DNA of 64,000 bases from Roseococcus thiosulfatophilus (GCF_017311575.1 NZ_JAFFQY010000022.1:186001-250000), one strand, 5' to 3'; numbered from the stretch's first letter, positions 1-9,488 are shown. Numbers and translations are program-made. Notes: a model not told the origin generated them from the sequence alone.

Positions 1-984
1 GTCGGCTTCATCCTGATCGGCCCCGTGGGCGATTTCGGCTGGTCCACCATGCATGACCAGGGCCGCCGCCGGATGCTGGAGGTGCTGGGCGACCGGGTGC
101 GCGCCACCCAGGTGGAGGCCGTGGCCCCGCCCGATTTCGACCGCGTGGCGACGCAGTTGGTCCGCACGGGCTCGCGCCTCATCTTCACCACCAGCTTTTC
201 CTATTTCCAGGCGACGCAGCGCGTGGCGGGCCAGAACCCCAACGTGTTCTGGGAGAGTGCGACCGGCACCGCCACCGCCCGCAACCTCGCCATCTACAAC
301 GCCCGCTTCTATGAGGGCCGCTACGTCCAGGGCGTGATCGCCGCGCGCAAGTCGCGCAGCAAGACCATCGGCTATGTCGCCTCCTTCCCGGTGCCGGAGG
401 TGATCCACGCCATCAACACCGTCATGCGCGGCGCCTGGTCCGTGGACCCGCAGATGCGCATCCGCGTGGTCTGGGCCGGCGCCTGGTTCAACCCGGGCCG
501 CGAGGCCGATGCCGCCCGCGCGCTGATCGACCAGGGCTGCGACGTGATCTGCCAGCACACGGACAGCCCCGCGCCGCTCCAGCTGGCCGAGCAGCGCGGC
601 AACGTCTTCGGCTTCGGCCAGGCGTCCGACATGACGCGCTTCGCCCCCCGCGCGCACCTCACCAGCAGCGTGAACAATTGGGGCGACTACTATGTGGCGC
701 GCGCCCGCGCGGTGCTGGACGGCAGCTGGCAGCCGACCGACACCTGGGGCGGCCTCGATTCCGGCATGTTCCGCCTGGCGCCCTTCACCAACATGACGCC
801 CGAGGAAGCGAGCGAGGCCGAGCGCATCCGCGACGCGCTCGCCGCCGGCACGCTGCACCCCTTCGAGGGGCCGATCACGCGGCAGGACGGCACGCCGGTC
901 ATCCCCGCCGGGCAGCGCCTGACCGATGACCAGATCCGCGCGCAAAACTACTTCTACCAGGGCATCGAGGTGCAGATGCCCTGA
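1..984 (+). CDS. BMP family ABC transporter substrate-binding protein (5' end missing)
   Basis: The frame is open from base 1, so the gene starts outside the window; about 327 C-terminal residues are present. The first visible residues (VGFILIGPVGDFGWS) and later stretches such as IGYVASFPVPEVIHAINT and DVICQHTD match the BMP/PnrA-like periplasmic binding proteins that feed ABC importers for purine nucleosides and related solutes. The signal peptide must lie upstream and is not visible. The stop lies 8 bases before the convergent end of a minus-strand glycosyltransferase, so it is not part of the polysaccharide locus. The ligand cannot be told from sequence. The missing start is a window-edge effect and not a truncation. 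Confidence 0.85.
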   Translation, partial: VGFILIGPVGDFGWSTMHDQGRRRMLEVLGDRVRATQVEAVAPPDFDRVATQLVRTGSRLIFTTSFSYFQATQRVAGQNPNVFWESATGTATARNLAIYNARFYEGRYVQGVIAARKSRSKTIGYVASFPVPEVIHAINTVMRGAWSVDPQMRIRVVWAGAWFNPGREADAARALIDQGCDVICQHTDSPAPLQLAEQRGNVFGFGQASDMTRFAPRAHLTSSVNNWGDYYVARARAVLDGSWQPTDTWGGLDSGMFRLAPFTNMTPEEASEAERIRDALAAGTLHPFEGPITRQDGTPVIPAGQRLTDDQIRAQNYFYQGIEVQMP

Positions 985-991
985 GCGGGGC

Positions 992-1933
992 CTATTCCCG
1001 CACGAAGTCCAGGTCCGCCCCCAGCCCCAGCTTGCCCAGCCCCTTCGCGATGCCGAAGCGGTGGCGCATCCAGGCGGAGGGCGGGCCGCGCCGCTTCAGC
1101 AGATAGAGCGGCGCATGCACCGCCACCTGCGCGGCGCCGATGCCCCAGGCCACGGCCCAGGCGGCCCATTTCCGCTCGCTCACGGCCGCGCGGAACAGGG
1201 CGGAGTGCCGCGCGCTGCGGGCCAGCCGCGCGCGCATGTAGTCGGGCGTCAGGCGGCCGCGCTGGTTCATCTCCTCGACCGGCGCATCGGGCGTCCAGAT
1301 GAAGTGGCGCCCCTGCTTGGCCAGGGTGAAGAAGAGCAGCGTGTCCTCGCCGCCCGCGCGGCCCAGGGTTTCGTTGAATGGGGTGTCGCCCACCAGACAG
1401 GTGGCGCGGCGCAGCAGGGAGTTGCCCGTCCCCACGCCGCGCCCGCCGGCGTGCCACCAGTCCAGCGGGTTCAGCCGCGTGTCGGCGGGCAGGCCGAGGT
1501 CGGTGCGGAAATACTCGCCCTCCGGGTCCCAATCCGGCGCCGCGCCGCCCTCGAAGATCGGGAATTTGGGGCCGAAGCTGGCATCCGCGCCGGTGCGCTC
1601 CAGGGCGGCGAGATGCGCGGCGAGGCAGCCTTGCTCCGGCGCCTCGTCATCATCCACGAAGGCGACGAACTCACCGCGTGCCGCCGCCACCCCCCGGTTG
1701 CGCGCGGCGGCGATGTTGCGATGGGGCGTGGCGACGACATGCCGGAAGGGCACCGGCGCGGCGAAGCCCTCCACCAGCGGGCGGGCCAGGGCGTCCGGGT
1801 GGTTGTCGGCCACCACCACCTCCCATCCCAAGCCATCTGGAAGGCGCTGCGCGGCCAGGGCGTGCAGGGTGCGCGCCAGCAGGTCCATGCGGTCATGGCA
1901 GGGGACGACGACGCTCAGGCGTGGCAGGGACAT
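992..1933 (-). CDS. Family 2 glycosyltransferase
   Basis: A GT-A fold glycosyltransferase of 313 residues. The N-terminus (PRLSVVVPCHDRMDLL) is a typical GT2 opening, VVVADNHPD is the nucleotide-binding strand, and FVDDDEAP near residues 93-99 holds the metal-binding Asp cluster; GGEDTLLFF around residue 165 matches the acceptor-side ED motif. The frame is open further upstream to 2032, but MSLPRLSVVV at 1933 is the natural start; the upstream extension lacks family similarity and would run up to the divergent flippase. It shares a pattern with the GT2 at 7481-8437 (FDDDxE, GAGNSL-like and GGED motifs), so the two may be paralogues. Its likely role is adding a sugar to a surface polysaccharide; donor and acceptor are unknown. 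Confidence 0.85.
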   Translation of the reverse strand: MSLPRLSVVVPCHDRMDLLARTLHALAAQRLPDGLGWEVVVADNHPDALARPLVEGFAAPVPFRHVVATPHRNIAAARNRGVAAARGEFVAFVDDDEAPEQGCLAAHLAALERTGADASFGPKFPIFEGGAAPDWDPEGEYFRTDLGLPADTRLNPLDWWHAGGRGVGTGNSLLRRATCLVGDTPFNETLGRAGGEDTLLFFTLAKQGRHFIWTPDAPVEEMNQRGRLTPDYMRARLARSARHSALFRAAVSERKWAAWAVAWGIGAAQVAVHAPLYLLKRRGPPSAWMRHRFGIAKGLGKLGLGADLDFVRE

Positions 1934-2037
1934 GGCACTCAGGATGTGGGCGCGCACCCCGCGCGGCAAGCGGCGGTGGCCGTGCGCCGCTCCGGCCTGT
2001 AGAGGGGATGGGTGCAACCCCAGGTCCGCCACCCCCC

Positions 2038-3309
2038 ATGCCCGCCCTGCCGCGCCTGCTGACGGGGCCGCGCGGGCGCACCCTGGCCGGCATCGCGGAC
2101 CAGGCGGTCATCAGCCTTGCCAATTTCGCGGTGGCGCTGGCGGTGCTGCGGCTGGGCACGAAGGAGGAGTTCGGCCTCTACGCGCTGGGCTACATGGCGG
2201 TGGTGGTGGCCAACAGCTTCGCCGGCGGCATGTTCGGCAGCCAGTTCATCGTGGCCCAGCATGGGCGGCCGGAGGCCGCGCGCCCGGCCTTCGCCGCCGC
2301 CCTGCTGCTGGCGCAGCTGGGCGGCGTCGCGCTGGCCTGCCTGCTGGCGCTGGCCGCGCTGGCGGCGGCGGGCTGGGCGACGCCCTTCGTGGCGGTGACG
2401 CTGCTCGTCATCCCGGCCGCGGTCGCGCAGGATTTCCTGCGCGTGCATCGCCTGGCGCTGCTGCGGCCCCAGGCGGCGCTGGCGCTGGATGGGCTGAACG
2501 CGCTGCTCTGGGCCGGCTTCGCCCTGGCCGGGCTGGCGCTCGGGCTGGCGGTGCCGGTGGCGGCGCTGGCGGGCCATGGCGCGGCCTGCGCGGTCACGGC
2601 GGTGGTCGCGGCCGCCACCGCCCGGCTGCCGCTGCGGGAGGGGCTGCGCGGCATGGGCGACGGGCTGCGGACGGTCTGGGACCAGGGGCGCTGGTCGGTG
2701 GGCGGGGTCGCGGTGACGCTGGCGCAAAACCAGGCGCATTTCTACATCCTGGGCCTGCTGGCGGGCCTCGCCGCGGTGGCCGAGGTCAACGCCGCCCGCA
2801 TGTTGCTCACCCCCGCCGCGCTGCTGCTGGTGGGGGTGAACCGCACGCTCATCCCGGGCTTCGCGCAGCTTCGCGCGGCGGGCGAGGCGCACCGCATCCG
2901 CCGCCAGGCCGTCATCGCCACCTTCGCGCTGGTCGTCGCGGTGCTGGCCTATGCGCTGCTGCTCTGGGCCGCGTGGGACGTGCTGACGCGGCACCTGCTC
3001 CAGGGGCGCTATGACGGGATCGGCCCGCTGGTCGCGCTCTGGACGTTGGTGATCGGGCTTCAGGCGATGACGGAGATCGCGGCCGGGCAATTGCAGGCGG
3101 CTTCGCGGTTTCGCGCGCTGGCGCTGCGGATCGGCGTCGTCGCGGGGCCGGTGGTGGTGGCGCTGGTGCCCATGATCCTGTGGCTGGGTGGGCCGGGCAG
3201 CCTGGTCGTGCTGGCGGCGGGCCAGGCGGCGCTGGCCGCGCTGCTGTGGCGCGAGGTGGCGCGCGAAACCTCCCCCGCGCGGCCAAGCTGCGCTACCACG
3301 GGGGCCTGA
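2038..3309 (+). CDS. Wzx-like polysaccharide flippase (MOP superfamily)
   Basis: A very hydrophobic protein of 423 residues with roughly twelve membrane segments rich in Ala, Leu and Val, of the oligosaccharide flippase / lipopolysaccharide O-antigen translocase type. The first half contains ADQAVISLANFAVALAVLRL, the usual first helix of this family. It would flip undecaprenyl-linked repeat units across the inner membrane. The start ATG follows a divergent gap of about 100 bases after the glycosyltransferase at 1933. The TGA stop overlaps the ATG of the next gene by one base (TGATG), so translation is likely coupled to the GumC-like chain-length protein, which fits a shared role in polymer export. 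Confidence 0.8.
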   Translation: MPALPRLLTGPRGRTLAGIADQAVISLANFAVALAVLRLGTKEEFGLYALGYMAVVVANSFAGGMFGSQFIVAQHGRPEAARPAFAAALLLAQLGGVALACLLALAALAAAGWATPFVAVTLLVIPAAVAQDFLRVHRLALLRPQAALALDGLNALLWAGFALAGLALGLAVPVAALAGHGAACAVTAVVAAATARLPLREGLRGMGDGLRTVWDQGRWSVGGVAVTLAQNQAHFYILGLLAGLAAVAEVNAARMLLTPAALLLVGVNRTLIPGFAQLRAAGEAHRIRRQAVIATFALVVAVLAYALLLWAAWDVLTRHLLQGRYDGIGPLVALWTLVIGLQAMTEIAAGQLQAASRFRALALRIGVVAGPVVVALVPMILWLGGPGSLVVLAAGQAALAALLWREVARETSPARPSCATTGA

Positions 3310-5432
3310 TGTCGCTCGCGGTCTCCGCCCCCGTCGCCCGCCCCCGCGCCGCCGCCCCCGTCGAGGCGGAGCGCGCGGATGTGCTGGCGCTGCGCCGCCT
3401 CACACCCGCGCAGTTGCTGGTGACGCTCTGGCTGCGGCGCTGGCTGCTGCTGCTGGCCTTCGGCCTTCCTGTCGCGGCAGGGTTGGCGCTGGCTCTCACG
3501 CGGCAGCCGGTCTTCGAGGCCGAGACCAGCATGCTCATCCAGGTGACGCGCGAGAGCGTGGGCGCCGCCGACCTCTCCGGCCTCGGCCCCACCGTGCAGA
3601 CGGTGGAGCAATTGCGCGTCGTGCGCTCCGAGATGGAGATCGCCACCAGCCGCCCCGTGGCCCGCCGCGCGGTGGAACGGCTGGGGCCCGCCACCATCGC
3701 CCCCGGCCTCGCCAACCCCCGCCCCTGGCAGCGGGCGCTGACGCCGGAGGAACAGGTCGAGGCCGCGACCACCCTCCTCGGCCGCGCGCTGCGCGCGGAC
3801 ACCGAACCCTCCACCAACATCCTGCGCCTGCGCTACCGCGCGACCGACCGCGCGCGGGCCACTTTGGTGTTGGAGGCGGTACTGGAGGCCTATCTGGGCC
3901 AACGGTCCGAAACCGGGCATGAGGGTGGCGCGCGGCTTCTCACCTCGGACCTCGCCCGCCAGCGCGAGGAGCTGCGCGGCATCGAGCGCGAGATCCAGGA
4001 GGCCCAGGCGCGCTTCGGCGTGATGGAGCTGGGGCAGGACATCGCGTTGGCCAATGCGCGTCTCGATGCGCTGCTGGTGCGCGAGAACACCCTGCGCGAG
4101 CAGCGGGCGGCGGCGGCGGCGCAGTTGGCCTCCGCGCAGGAACGGCTGGCGGCGGAGCCCGAGCGCGTCTTCGCCGGCAGCGAGGCCACCAACCTCGCCC
4201 CCAATGACGAGGCGCGGAACACCCTCGCGCGGCTGTTGCAGGAACGGCAGCACATCGCCACCCACTACGCCCCCGGCGCGCCCGAATTGCGGGAGCTGGA
4301 CCAGCGCATCGCCAATGTCCGGCAGACGCTGGAACGCAATGAGCGCACGGCCTTCGCCACCCGCCGCGACATCCGCAACCCCAACCGCGACGCGCTGGAA
4401 GCCCGCCTTATCGCCTCGCGCATCGAACTCGACAGCCTGACACGCCAGCTGGAGGAGGTGCGCGTGCAGCGCGGCGAGGCCGAGGCGCGCGCCACCACGC
4501 TGCGCGGCGCCGATGCCGTGCTGCGCGACCTGTTCCGCCGGCGGGATGCGCTGGACGGCATCACCCGCAGCCTCGCCGCGCGGGAGGCCGGCGTGCGGCT
4601 GGAGGAAAGCGCGCGCCGCGGGGGCGCCGCCGCCGTGCAGCTGGTGCAGCCGCCCACCGCGCCCTTCGAGGGCCGCAGCGGCGCCTTGCTCTTCGCCGCC
4701 GCCGGGCTGGTGGCGGGCTTCACCCTGGCTGGCGCCGGCCTCGTGCTGCTGACGCTGCTGCGCGCCACCCCCGCCACGCCCGGCGAGGCGGTGGCGAATC
4801 TCCGCCTGCCCGTGCTGGCCAGCTTGGCGCGGCCGGATGAGGAGGCCCCGCTGGCCGAACTGGCCGGCCTGCTGCTGGACCAGATCGGCGCGCGGCCGGT
4901 GCTGCACCTGACGGGCGAGGGGGATGACCAGCGTGGCCTGCTCGCCCGGGCGCTGGCGGAGGAACTGGCCCTGCGGCGCGGCCGGATGGTGCTGCTGCTG
5001 GACCTGCAGACCGATGGTGCCGCGCATCTGCGCGCCCTGGGCGGCGCACCGGAGGCGGTGGAGCGGGTGGAGGGCCATGTCCTGGCCTTCCCCACAGCCC
5101 ATGAGCGCCTCTGGGTGGCGTATGAATCCCAGCACAGCCAGTTGACCGACCCGCGCGCCGGCGAGGCCGAGGCCGCGCGCATGCTGGCCCTGCTGAAGCG
5201 CGAGTTCGACGTGATCCTGGTGGTGGGCGCCGATGGCTCGGGCTACGCCGCACGGCGCCTCGCGGGGCTGATGGACGCGAACCTGCTGGTGGTGCGGGGC
5301 GAGGTGACGACGCTGCGCGCCGCGCGCGCCCGGCGGGATGAGATCCTGGCGGCCGGCGGCGCGCTGCCGGGCCTGGCCTTCACCGGGCGGCGGCAGGTGC
5401 TGCCTGGGCCGCTCGCCGCGCTGGCGACCTAA
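3309..5432 (+). CDS. GumC/Wzz-like polysaccharide co-polymerase with degenerate kinase-like C-terminus
   Basis: 707 residues. Membrane helix 1 lies near residues 45-64, followed by the Wzz domain (FEAETSMLIQVTRES), a long periplasmic coiled coil (about 190-450) and membrane helix 2 near 457-485. The remaining 200 residues look like a bacterial tyrosine kinase (Wzc-type) P-loop fold: GRMVLLLDLQ near 559 occupies the Walker A' position and FDVILVVGADGSG near 633 the Walker B position. Where the Walker A GKS/T should be, the protein reads TGEGDDQRG, the Walker B acidic residue is missing, and there is no tyrosine-rich tail. It probably sets chain length and joins the export channel but should not phosphorylate. 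Coupled to the flippase by TGATG; its stop overlaps the convergent gene at 5429. Confidence 0.8.
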   Translation: MSLAVSAPVARPRAAAPVEAERADVLALRRLTPAQLLVTLWLRRWLLLLAFGLPVAAGLALALTRQPVFEAETSMLIQVTRESVGAADLSGLGPTVQTVEQLRVVRSEMEIATSRPVARRAVERLGPATIAPGLANPRPWQRALTPEEQVEAATTLLGRALRADTEPSTNILRLRYRATDRARATLVLEAVLEAYLGQRSETGHEGGARLLTSDLARQREELRGIEREIQEAQARFGVMELGQDIALANARLDALLVRENTLREQRAAAAAQLASAQERLAAEPERVFAGSEATNLAPNDEARNTLARLLQERQHIATHYAPGAPELRELDQRIANVRQTLERNERTAFATRRDIRNPNRDALEARLIASRIELDSLTRQLEEVRVQRGEAEARATTLRGADAVLRDLFRRRDALDGITRSLAAREAGVRLEESARRGGAAAVQLVQPPTAPFEGRSGALLFAAAGLVAGFTLAGAGLVLLTLLRATPATPGEAVANLRLPVLASLARPDEEAPLAELAGLLLDQIGARPVLHLTGEGDDQRGLLARALAEELALRRGRMVLLLDLQTDGAAHLRALGGAPEAVERVEGHVLAFPTAHERLWVAYESQHSQLTDPRAGEAEAARMLALLKREFDVILVVGADGSGYAARRLAGLMDANLLVVRGEVTTLRAARARRDEILAAGGALPGLAFTGRRQVLPGPLAALAT

Positions 5433-6343
5433 AGCTCCGCCGCGCGCGCCTCCAGCGCCGCGAAGATCGCCTCGCGCGCCGGCGCGTCCAACCCCTCGGT
5501 GGATTGCACGTCGGCGCCCAGATGGTGCGGCTCCAGCGCGGCGACGAAGCGCGCCACACCCTCCGGGCTGCGCACGTCATGCCCCCAGGAGCTGTGGCAG
5601 AGCGAGCGCGATGACGGCGCGTGCGGCATCGGGCACAGCCCCGATCGCCCGGCATAGGCGCCGTAGAGGATGTACTCCGAGAACTGCCAGCGCCGCGCCA
5701 GCGCCCGCGTCCAGGGCATCCCGGCCACCGACTCCAGGCGGGCCAGGAGGGCGCGCACGCTCTCCGGGTTCCAGGTGATGAGCGAGCCGATGTAGTCCGC
5801 CCCGAAATAGTCGCAGGGCGGCAGGCCCAGCAATTCGGCGGCGGCGGCGTGCCAGGGCAGGTGGGTGTCGAGCCGACCCTCGCCGGGCAGGGCATAGAGG
5901 CGCACCCGCCCCCCGGGCGCCAGGGAAGCGGGGTCGAGCGGGCGGATCAGGCAGGTGTCGCTGTCGGCGTGGATCACGACGTCGCAGGGCATCGCGGCCG
6001 CGGCGGCGAACTTCACGATCTGCTGCATGATCCAGCCGCGCACGAGGCCGACCGGCGTCAGATAGATTTCGCGCCGCAGCGCCGGGATGGCGCGGCGGAT
6101 GGCGCCCGGCGGGCGGGGCAGGTTCAGGAAGCCGCGCGGCAGCAGCGTTTCCTGCGCAATGATCTCGGTGCGTGGGCCCGCCAGCGCGCCGAACAGCGCC
6201 AAGTCACGGCGCGGCACCACGATGCGGTGCAGCACCTCCGGCCGGGCGAAGCGTTCCACGCTGTGTGCCAGCGTGCGGCACAGATGGAAGTCGCCGGCGA
6301 AGGAACAGGTCAGGATGCCGATGCGCGGCGTGTCAGCGGGCAA
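5429..6343 (-). CDS. DUF6492-like protein, probable glycosyltransferase-related
   Basis: 304 residues, soluble. The opening (PRIGILTCSFAGDFHLC) and VVIHADSDTCLIRP around residue 125 resemble nucleotide-sugar transferase folds with a DxD-like motif (ADSDT), and the protein looks like the DUF6492 family often found beside glycosyltransferases. I am not certain of the family name. The start used is TTG at 6343, which overlaps the end of the Gfo/Idh/MocA gene by 11 bases; no better ATG exists before the conserved N-terminal strand. It is the last gene of a four-gene minus-strand operon (epimerase, GT2, oxidoreductase, this gene), so a role in making or transferring an unusual sugar is likely. Confidence 0.6.
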   Translation of the reverse strand: MPADTPRIGILTCSFAGDFHLCRTLAHSVERFARPEVLHRIVVPRRDLALFGALAGPRTEIIAQETLLPRGFLNLPRPPGAIRRAIPALRREIYLTPVGLVRGWIMQQIVKFAAAAAMPCDVVIHADSDTCLIRPLDPASLAPGGRVRLYALPGEGRLDTHLPWHAAAAELLGLPPCDYFGADYIGSLITWNPESVRALLARLESVAGMPWTRALARRWQFSEYILYGAYAGRSGLCPMPHAPSSRSLCHSSWGHDVRSPEGVARFVAALEPHHLGADVQSTEGLDAPAREAIFAALEARAAEL

Positions 6344-7484
6344 GTCGGGGTTCCCTGGGTCGGGTGGTCAGGCCGGTGCGCATGGTCTGGACGCGGCCGG
6401 CGGCCTCCGGCGATTGCAGCGCCAGCGTCACCTCGGTCACGTGCAGCGCGAGTTCCGGCCCCATCAGCGGCGGCGCCCCCTGCTCGACCTGGGCGGCCAG
6501 CTGGGCCACGCCGCGCAGGTAGTCCATGGGCGGGCGGCCCTTGGGGCGCGGGCGGTAGGCCACGCGCAGCGCCCGGCCCAGGGTGACGCCGGGCAGGAAG
6601 GCCCCCAGCTTGAGTTCCAGCTTGCGCGCGGCCCGGTGCCAGAACCCCTTGCCGGTGGGGCTGAGGCGCAGCCTGGCCCGGTTGTCCCAGACATCGGGGA
6701 TGGTGGCGAAGCCCTCGGTGCCCACCACGCGCAGCAAGCGGTTATGGGGCGCGATGATGGACAGGCTGAGGCGCGCGACCACCCCATGGTCGAAGCGCAG
6801 CACGCCCACCGAGAAGTCGGGGTTCATGGGGCCGAGCCCCTCGCCCTTCTCGGGCAGCAGATGCGCGGGCATGGCCACCACCTCGCGCACCGGGCCGAAG
6901 AGCGTGACCAGCGGGCCGATCTGGTAGCCGGCATGTTCCAGCACACAGCCCATCTCGAACTCGTCGGCCGCCGGCCAGGGCGCGCCGGAGGCGCTGCGCC
7001 AGGCCTCGTGGCCCTGGAAGGGGATCAGCCCGTCATCCATCTCGGCCTGGGCCATGAGGGGGCGGCCGAGACGCCCGGCCTCGACCAGCGCGGCCATCTC
7101 CTGCACCGGGGGCGCCAGGTGGTTGCAGGGGGCGGCGGCAAGCGCCAGGCCCCGCGCGGCGGCCAGCGCCACCAGCTCCTCGGCCTCGGCCATGGTCAGG
7201 GCCAGGGGCTTCTCGGAATAGACATGCTTGCCGGCCAGCAGGGCGGCCCGGCTAACCTCCACATGGCTGCGCGGGTTGGTGAGGTTCACCACCAGTTCCA
7301 CCTCGGGGTCCGCCAGCACGGCCTCCAGGTTGGGATAGGCGCGCGTGCCGTGGAAGCGCGCGAAGGCGTCCAGCCGCGCGGAATTGCGGTCGAAGGCGCC
7401 CAGCAGCCGCAGCCCGGCATGGTCGGGGCGCGAGGCCATGTAGTAGTCGGCCACGAAGCCGCAGCCGATGACGACGAAGTTCAT
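6333..7484 (-). CDS. Gfo/Idh/MocA family sugar oxidoreductase
   Basis: 383 residues. The Rossmann motif GCGFVADYY is at residues 8-16 and the family hallmark EKPLAL (catalytic Lys) follows VYS near residue 95; the C-terminal alpha/beta domain is full length. These NAD(P)-dependent enzymes oxidise or reduce sugars, often nucleotide-linked ones, in surface-glycan pathways. The start is the ATG at 7484, which overlaps the stop of the upstream GT2 gene as ATGA; the open frame reaching back to 7799 is only a shadow inside that gene. The context suggests it makes an activated sugar for the glycosyltransferases of this locus. The exact substrate is unknown. Confidence 0.85.
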   Translation of the reverse strand: MNFVVIGCGFVADYYMASRPDHAGLRLLGAFDRNSARLDAFARFHGTRAYPNLEAVLADPEVELVVNLTNPRSHVEVSRAALLAGKHVYSEKPLALTMAEAEELVALAAARGLALAAAPCNHLAPPVQEMAALVEAGRLGRPLMAQAEMDDGLIPFQGHEAWRSASGAPWPAADEFEMGCVLEHAGYQIGPLVTLFGPVREVVAMPAHLLPEKGEGLGPMNPDFSVGVLRFDHGVVARLSLSIIAPHNRLLRVVGTEGFATIPDVWDNRARLRLSPTGKGFWHRAARKLELKLGAFLPGVTLGRALRVAYRPRPKGRPPMDYLRGVAQLAAQVEQGAPPLMGPELALHVTEVTLALQSPEAAGRVQTMRTGLTTRPREPRLAR

Positions 7485-8437
7485 GCGGCCCTCGCCCGTT
7501 GCACCGCCTCGGCATGGTAGAGCGCCACGCGCCGCCACCAGGTCAGCTTGCCCAGCCCCGCCGCGGCGGCCAGCGCGGCCCGGCCGAAGCGGCCCCGCGC
7601 GTCGGGGAAGGGCCAGAGCAGCAGGGCCAGCAGCCCCATGGCCAGGAATTGCGCCGCCCCGCGCAGGGTGGTGCCGCCACCGCCATGCCGCCGCGACAGG
7701 GCGGCGAAGACCTGTCCGCCGGAATAGGCCCGCAGCAGCGCATAGCGCAGGGCGAAGCGGCTGGCCGGCACCTTCTCCAGCGCCACGGCGTAGGGGCACC
7801 AGGCGAAGCGCCGCCCTGCCCGCTCCAGCCGCAAGAACAGCTCCAGATCCTCGCCGCCGCAGGCGCCGTAGCCGAGGTCGAAGGGCTCCGGCTCGGTGAA
7901 GCAGGTGGCGGCGCGCCAGAGGGAATTCCCGGCGCCCACCACGAAATCCCGCGTGCGGGAAGGCCCGCCGGCGATGACGGGCGCGCCCTCGGGCATGGGG
8001 CTGAGGCGGCTGAACTGGCGGCTCTCCGGGTCCCAGGGGGCGGGGTCCACACCGGACGGGAGCAGCGGCCGCACCGCCCCCAGCACGGCATCCGCCCCTG
8101 TGCGCTCCAGCGTGTCCACCAGCGCATCGAGCCAGCCGGGCTCCACCTCCTGGTCATCGTCCAGGAAGGCCACCAGGGGGGCGCGGGCGGCGCGCAGCCC
8201 GGCATTGCGCGCCACCGAGATGTTGGGCGGCGAACAGGGCACCGCGCGCAGCGGCACCTGGGGGTCGAGGCGCGCCAGCACCGCCGCCGCATGGCCGTCC
8301 GGGCTGTTGTCGGCCACCACCACCTCGAAATCCAGGCCGCGCCGGGTGGCGTGGGCGAGGCAGGAACGCAGCGCGGCCTCCAGCAGCAGCGGCCGGCTAT
8401 GCGTGGTGATGACGATGCTGGCCACGGGCGCCGTCAT
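7481..8437 (-). CDS. Family 2 glycosyltransferase
   Basis: 318 residues. The GT2 core runs from ASIVITTHSRPLLLEAAL, through VVVADNSPDG, to AFLDDDQEVEPGW, which carries the DDD metal site, and then YGACGGEDLELF. The last 90 residues include a hydrophobic stretch (FLAMGLLALLLWPF) that may anchor it to the membrane. The start at 8437 gives an ATGA overlap with the epimerase stop; the next gene starts by another ATGA overlap at 7484. It resembles the GT2 at 992-1933 in layout, and both lie in the same polysaccharide locus. Donor sugar unknown. Confidence 0.85.
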   Translation of the reverse strand: MTAPVASIVITTHSRPLLLEAALRSCLAHATRRGLDFEVVVADNSPDGHAAAVLARLDPQVPLRAVPCSPPNISVARNAGLRAARAPLVAFLDDDQEVEPGWLDALVDTLERTGADAVLGAVRPLLPSGVDPAPWDPESRQFSRLSPMPEGAPVIAGGPSRTRDFVVGAGNSLWRAATCFTEPEPFDLGYGACGGEDLELFLRLERAGRRFAWCPYAVALEKVPASRFALRYALLRAYSGGQVFAALSRRHGGGGTTLRGAAQFLAMGLLALLLWPFPDARGRFGRAALAAAAGLGKLTWWRRVALYHAEAVQRARAA

Positions 8438-9375
8438 GCGGCGCGAAGCCAGGCCGCGCCCTCGGCCCATCCCTGTTCGACGCTGATGGCGGGGTGCCAG
8501 CCCAACCCCTCCGCCGCGGCCTCGATCGGATAGGTGACGCGCTGGCGGAACAGCGCCAACTCGCCGCGCGCCGGGGCCCCCACCAAGGCGGGCAGGTGCG
8601 GGCGCAGCGCCGGGGCCAGACGCGCCAAGGCCTTCAGGGGCAGGGACAGCCGGGCATTCCGCGCCACCTGCGCGGGTGAAAGGCGCGGCACTTCGAGGCC
8701 CATCGCCGCCGCCAGCCCGGCGAAATAGGCGTTCCAGGTAAGGGGCGCCGCGCCGCTGATGTTGTAGGCGCCGGGCCTTCCGGTCAGCGCCGCCTCAACC
8801 GCCGCCGCCACGTCCTCCACATGGACCGGGTTGCACCAGCCCTCGCCCGCCGCGCCCATCTCGCCCACCAAACCGTGGCGCAGCCGCGCGCCCATTTTGC
8901 CCACCCACAGCACGGAGCCCGCGCCATGGACGATGGCGGGGCGCAGCAGCACCAGTTCGATCCCGGCCGCCTCGCATTCCCGCTCGGCGGCGGCCTTCCA
9001 ATGGGCATAGCCGGCGCCTTCGGAGGTCACGCGCGGGCTGTCCTCGGCCAGGGCGCCCTCGGTCGCGGCATAGACGCTGACGGAGCTGAGATGCACGAAG
9101 CGCCGCACCCCCGCCGCGCGGGCGGCCGCCAGCAGGTGCCGCGTGCCGGTGATGGTGGGGGCCGCGTCGCCGACCGCGCAATGGATCACGGCGTCCACGC
9201 CCGCCAGCGCGGGGGGCAGGGTGGCGGGGTCCGTCAGGTCCAGCCGCACGCCGCCCGGCACGGCCCGTCGCGAGGCCGCCCGCACCGCCATATCCCCGCG
9301 CGCGCCCAGGCGCCGGGCGATGGCGCCGCCGATGAAGCCGCTGGCCCCGGCCACGAGAAGGGTTTGGACGCCCAT
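8434..9375 (-). CDS. NAD-dependent epimerase/dehydratase (extended SDR)
   Basis: 313 residues. GASGFIGG at residues 10-17 is the extended-SDR cofactor motif, LSSVSVY around 96-102 holds the catalytic Ser, and YAHWK at 123-127 is the YxxxK catalytic pair. Members modify nucleotide sugars (epimerisation, dehydration, reduction). It is the first gene of the minus-strand operon epimerase-GT2-Gfo/Idh-DUF6492-like. A divergent gap of about 110 bases separates it from the O-antigen ligase gene and must hold the promoters for both. The specific sugar cannot be inferred. Confidence 0.82.
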   Translation of the reverse strand: MGVQTLLVAGASGFIGGAIARRLGARGDMAVRAASRRAVPGGVRLDLTDPATLPPALAGVDAVIHCAVGDAAPTITGTRHLLAAARAAGVRRFVHLSSVSVYAATEGALAEDSPRVTSEGAGYAHWKAAAERECEAAGIELVLLRPAIVHGAGSVLWVGKMGARLRHGLVGEMGAAGEGWCNPVHVEDVAAAVEAALTGRPGAYNISGAAPLTWNAYFAGLAAAMGLEVPRLSPAQVARNARLSLPLKALARLAPALRPHLPALVGAPARGELALFRQRVTYPIEAAAEGLGWHPAISVEQGWAEGAAWLRAA

Positions 9376-9488
9376 GCAACCTGTTGTAGCGCAGCGGCAC
9401 CGCGCCGCCAGCCGCGTGGCATTTGATTTCGCCCGGCCCCACCCGCTATGCGGGATGCAGGCGGCACCACGGGAAGGCAGATGCGGAA

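Noticed and set aside
1-984. Truncated BMP gene as a pseudogene
   Set aside because: The frame is intact to its stop; only the window edge removes the start.
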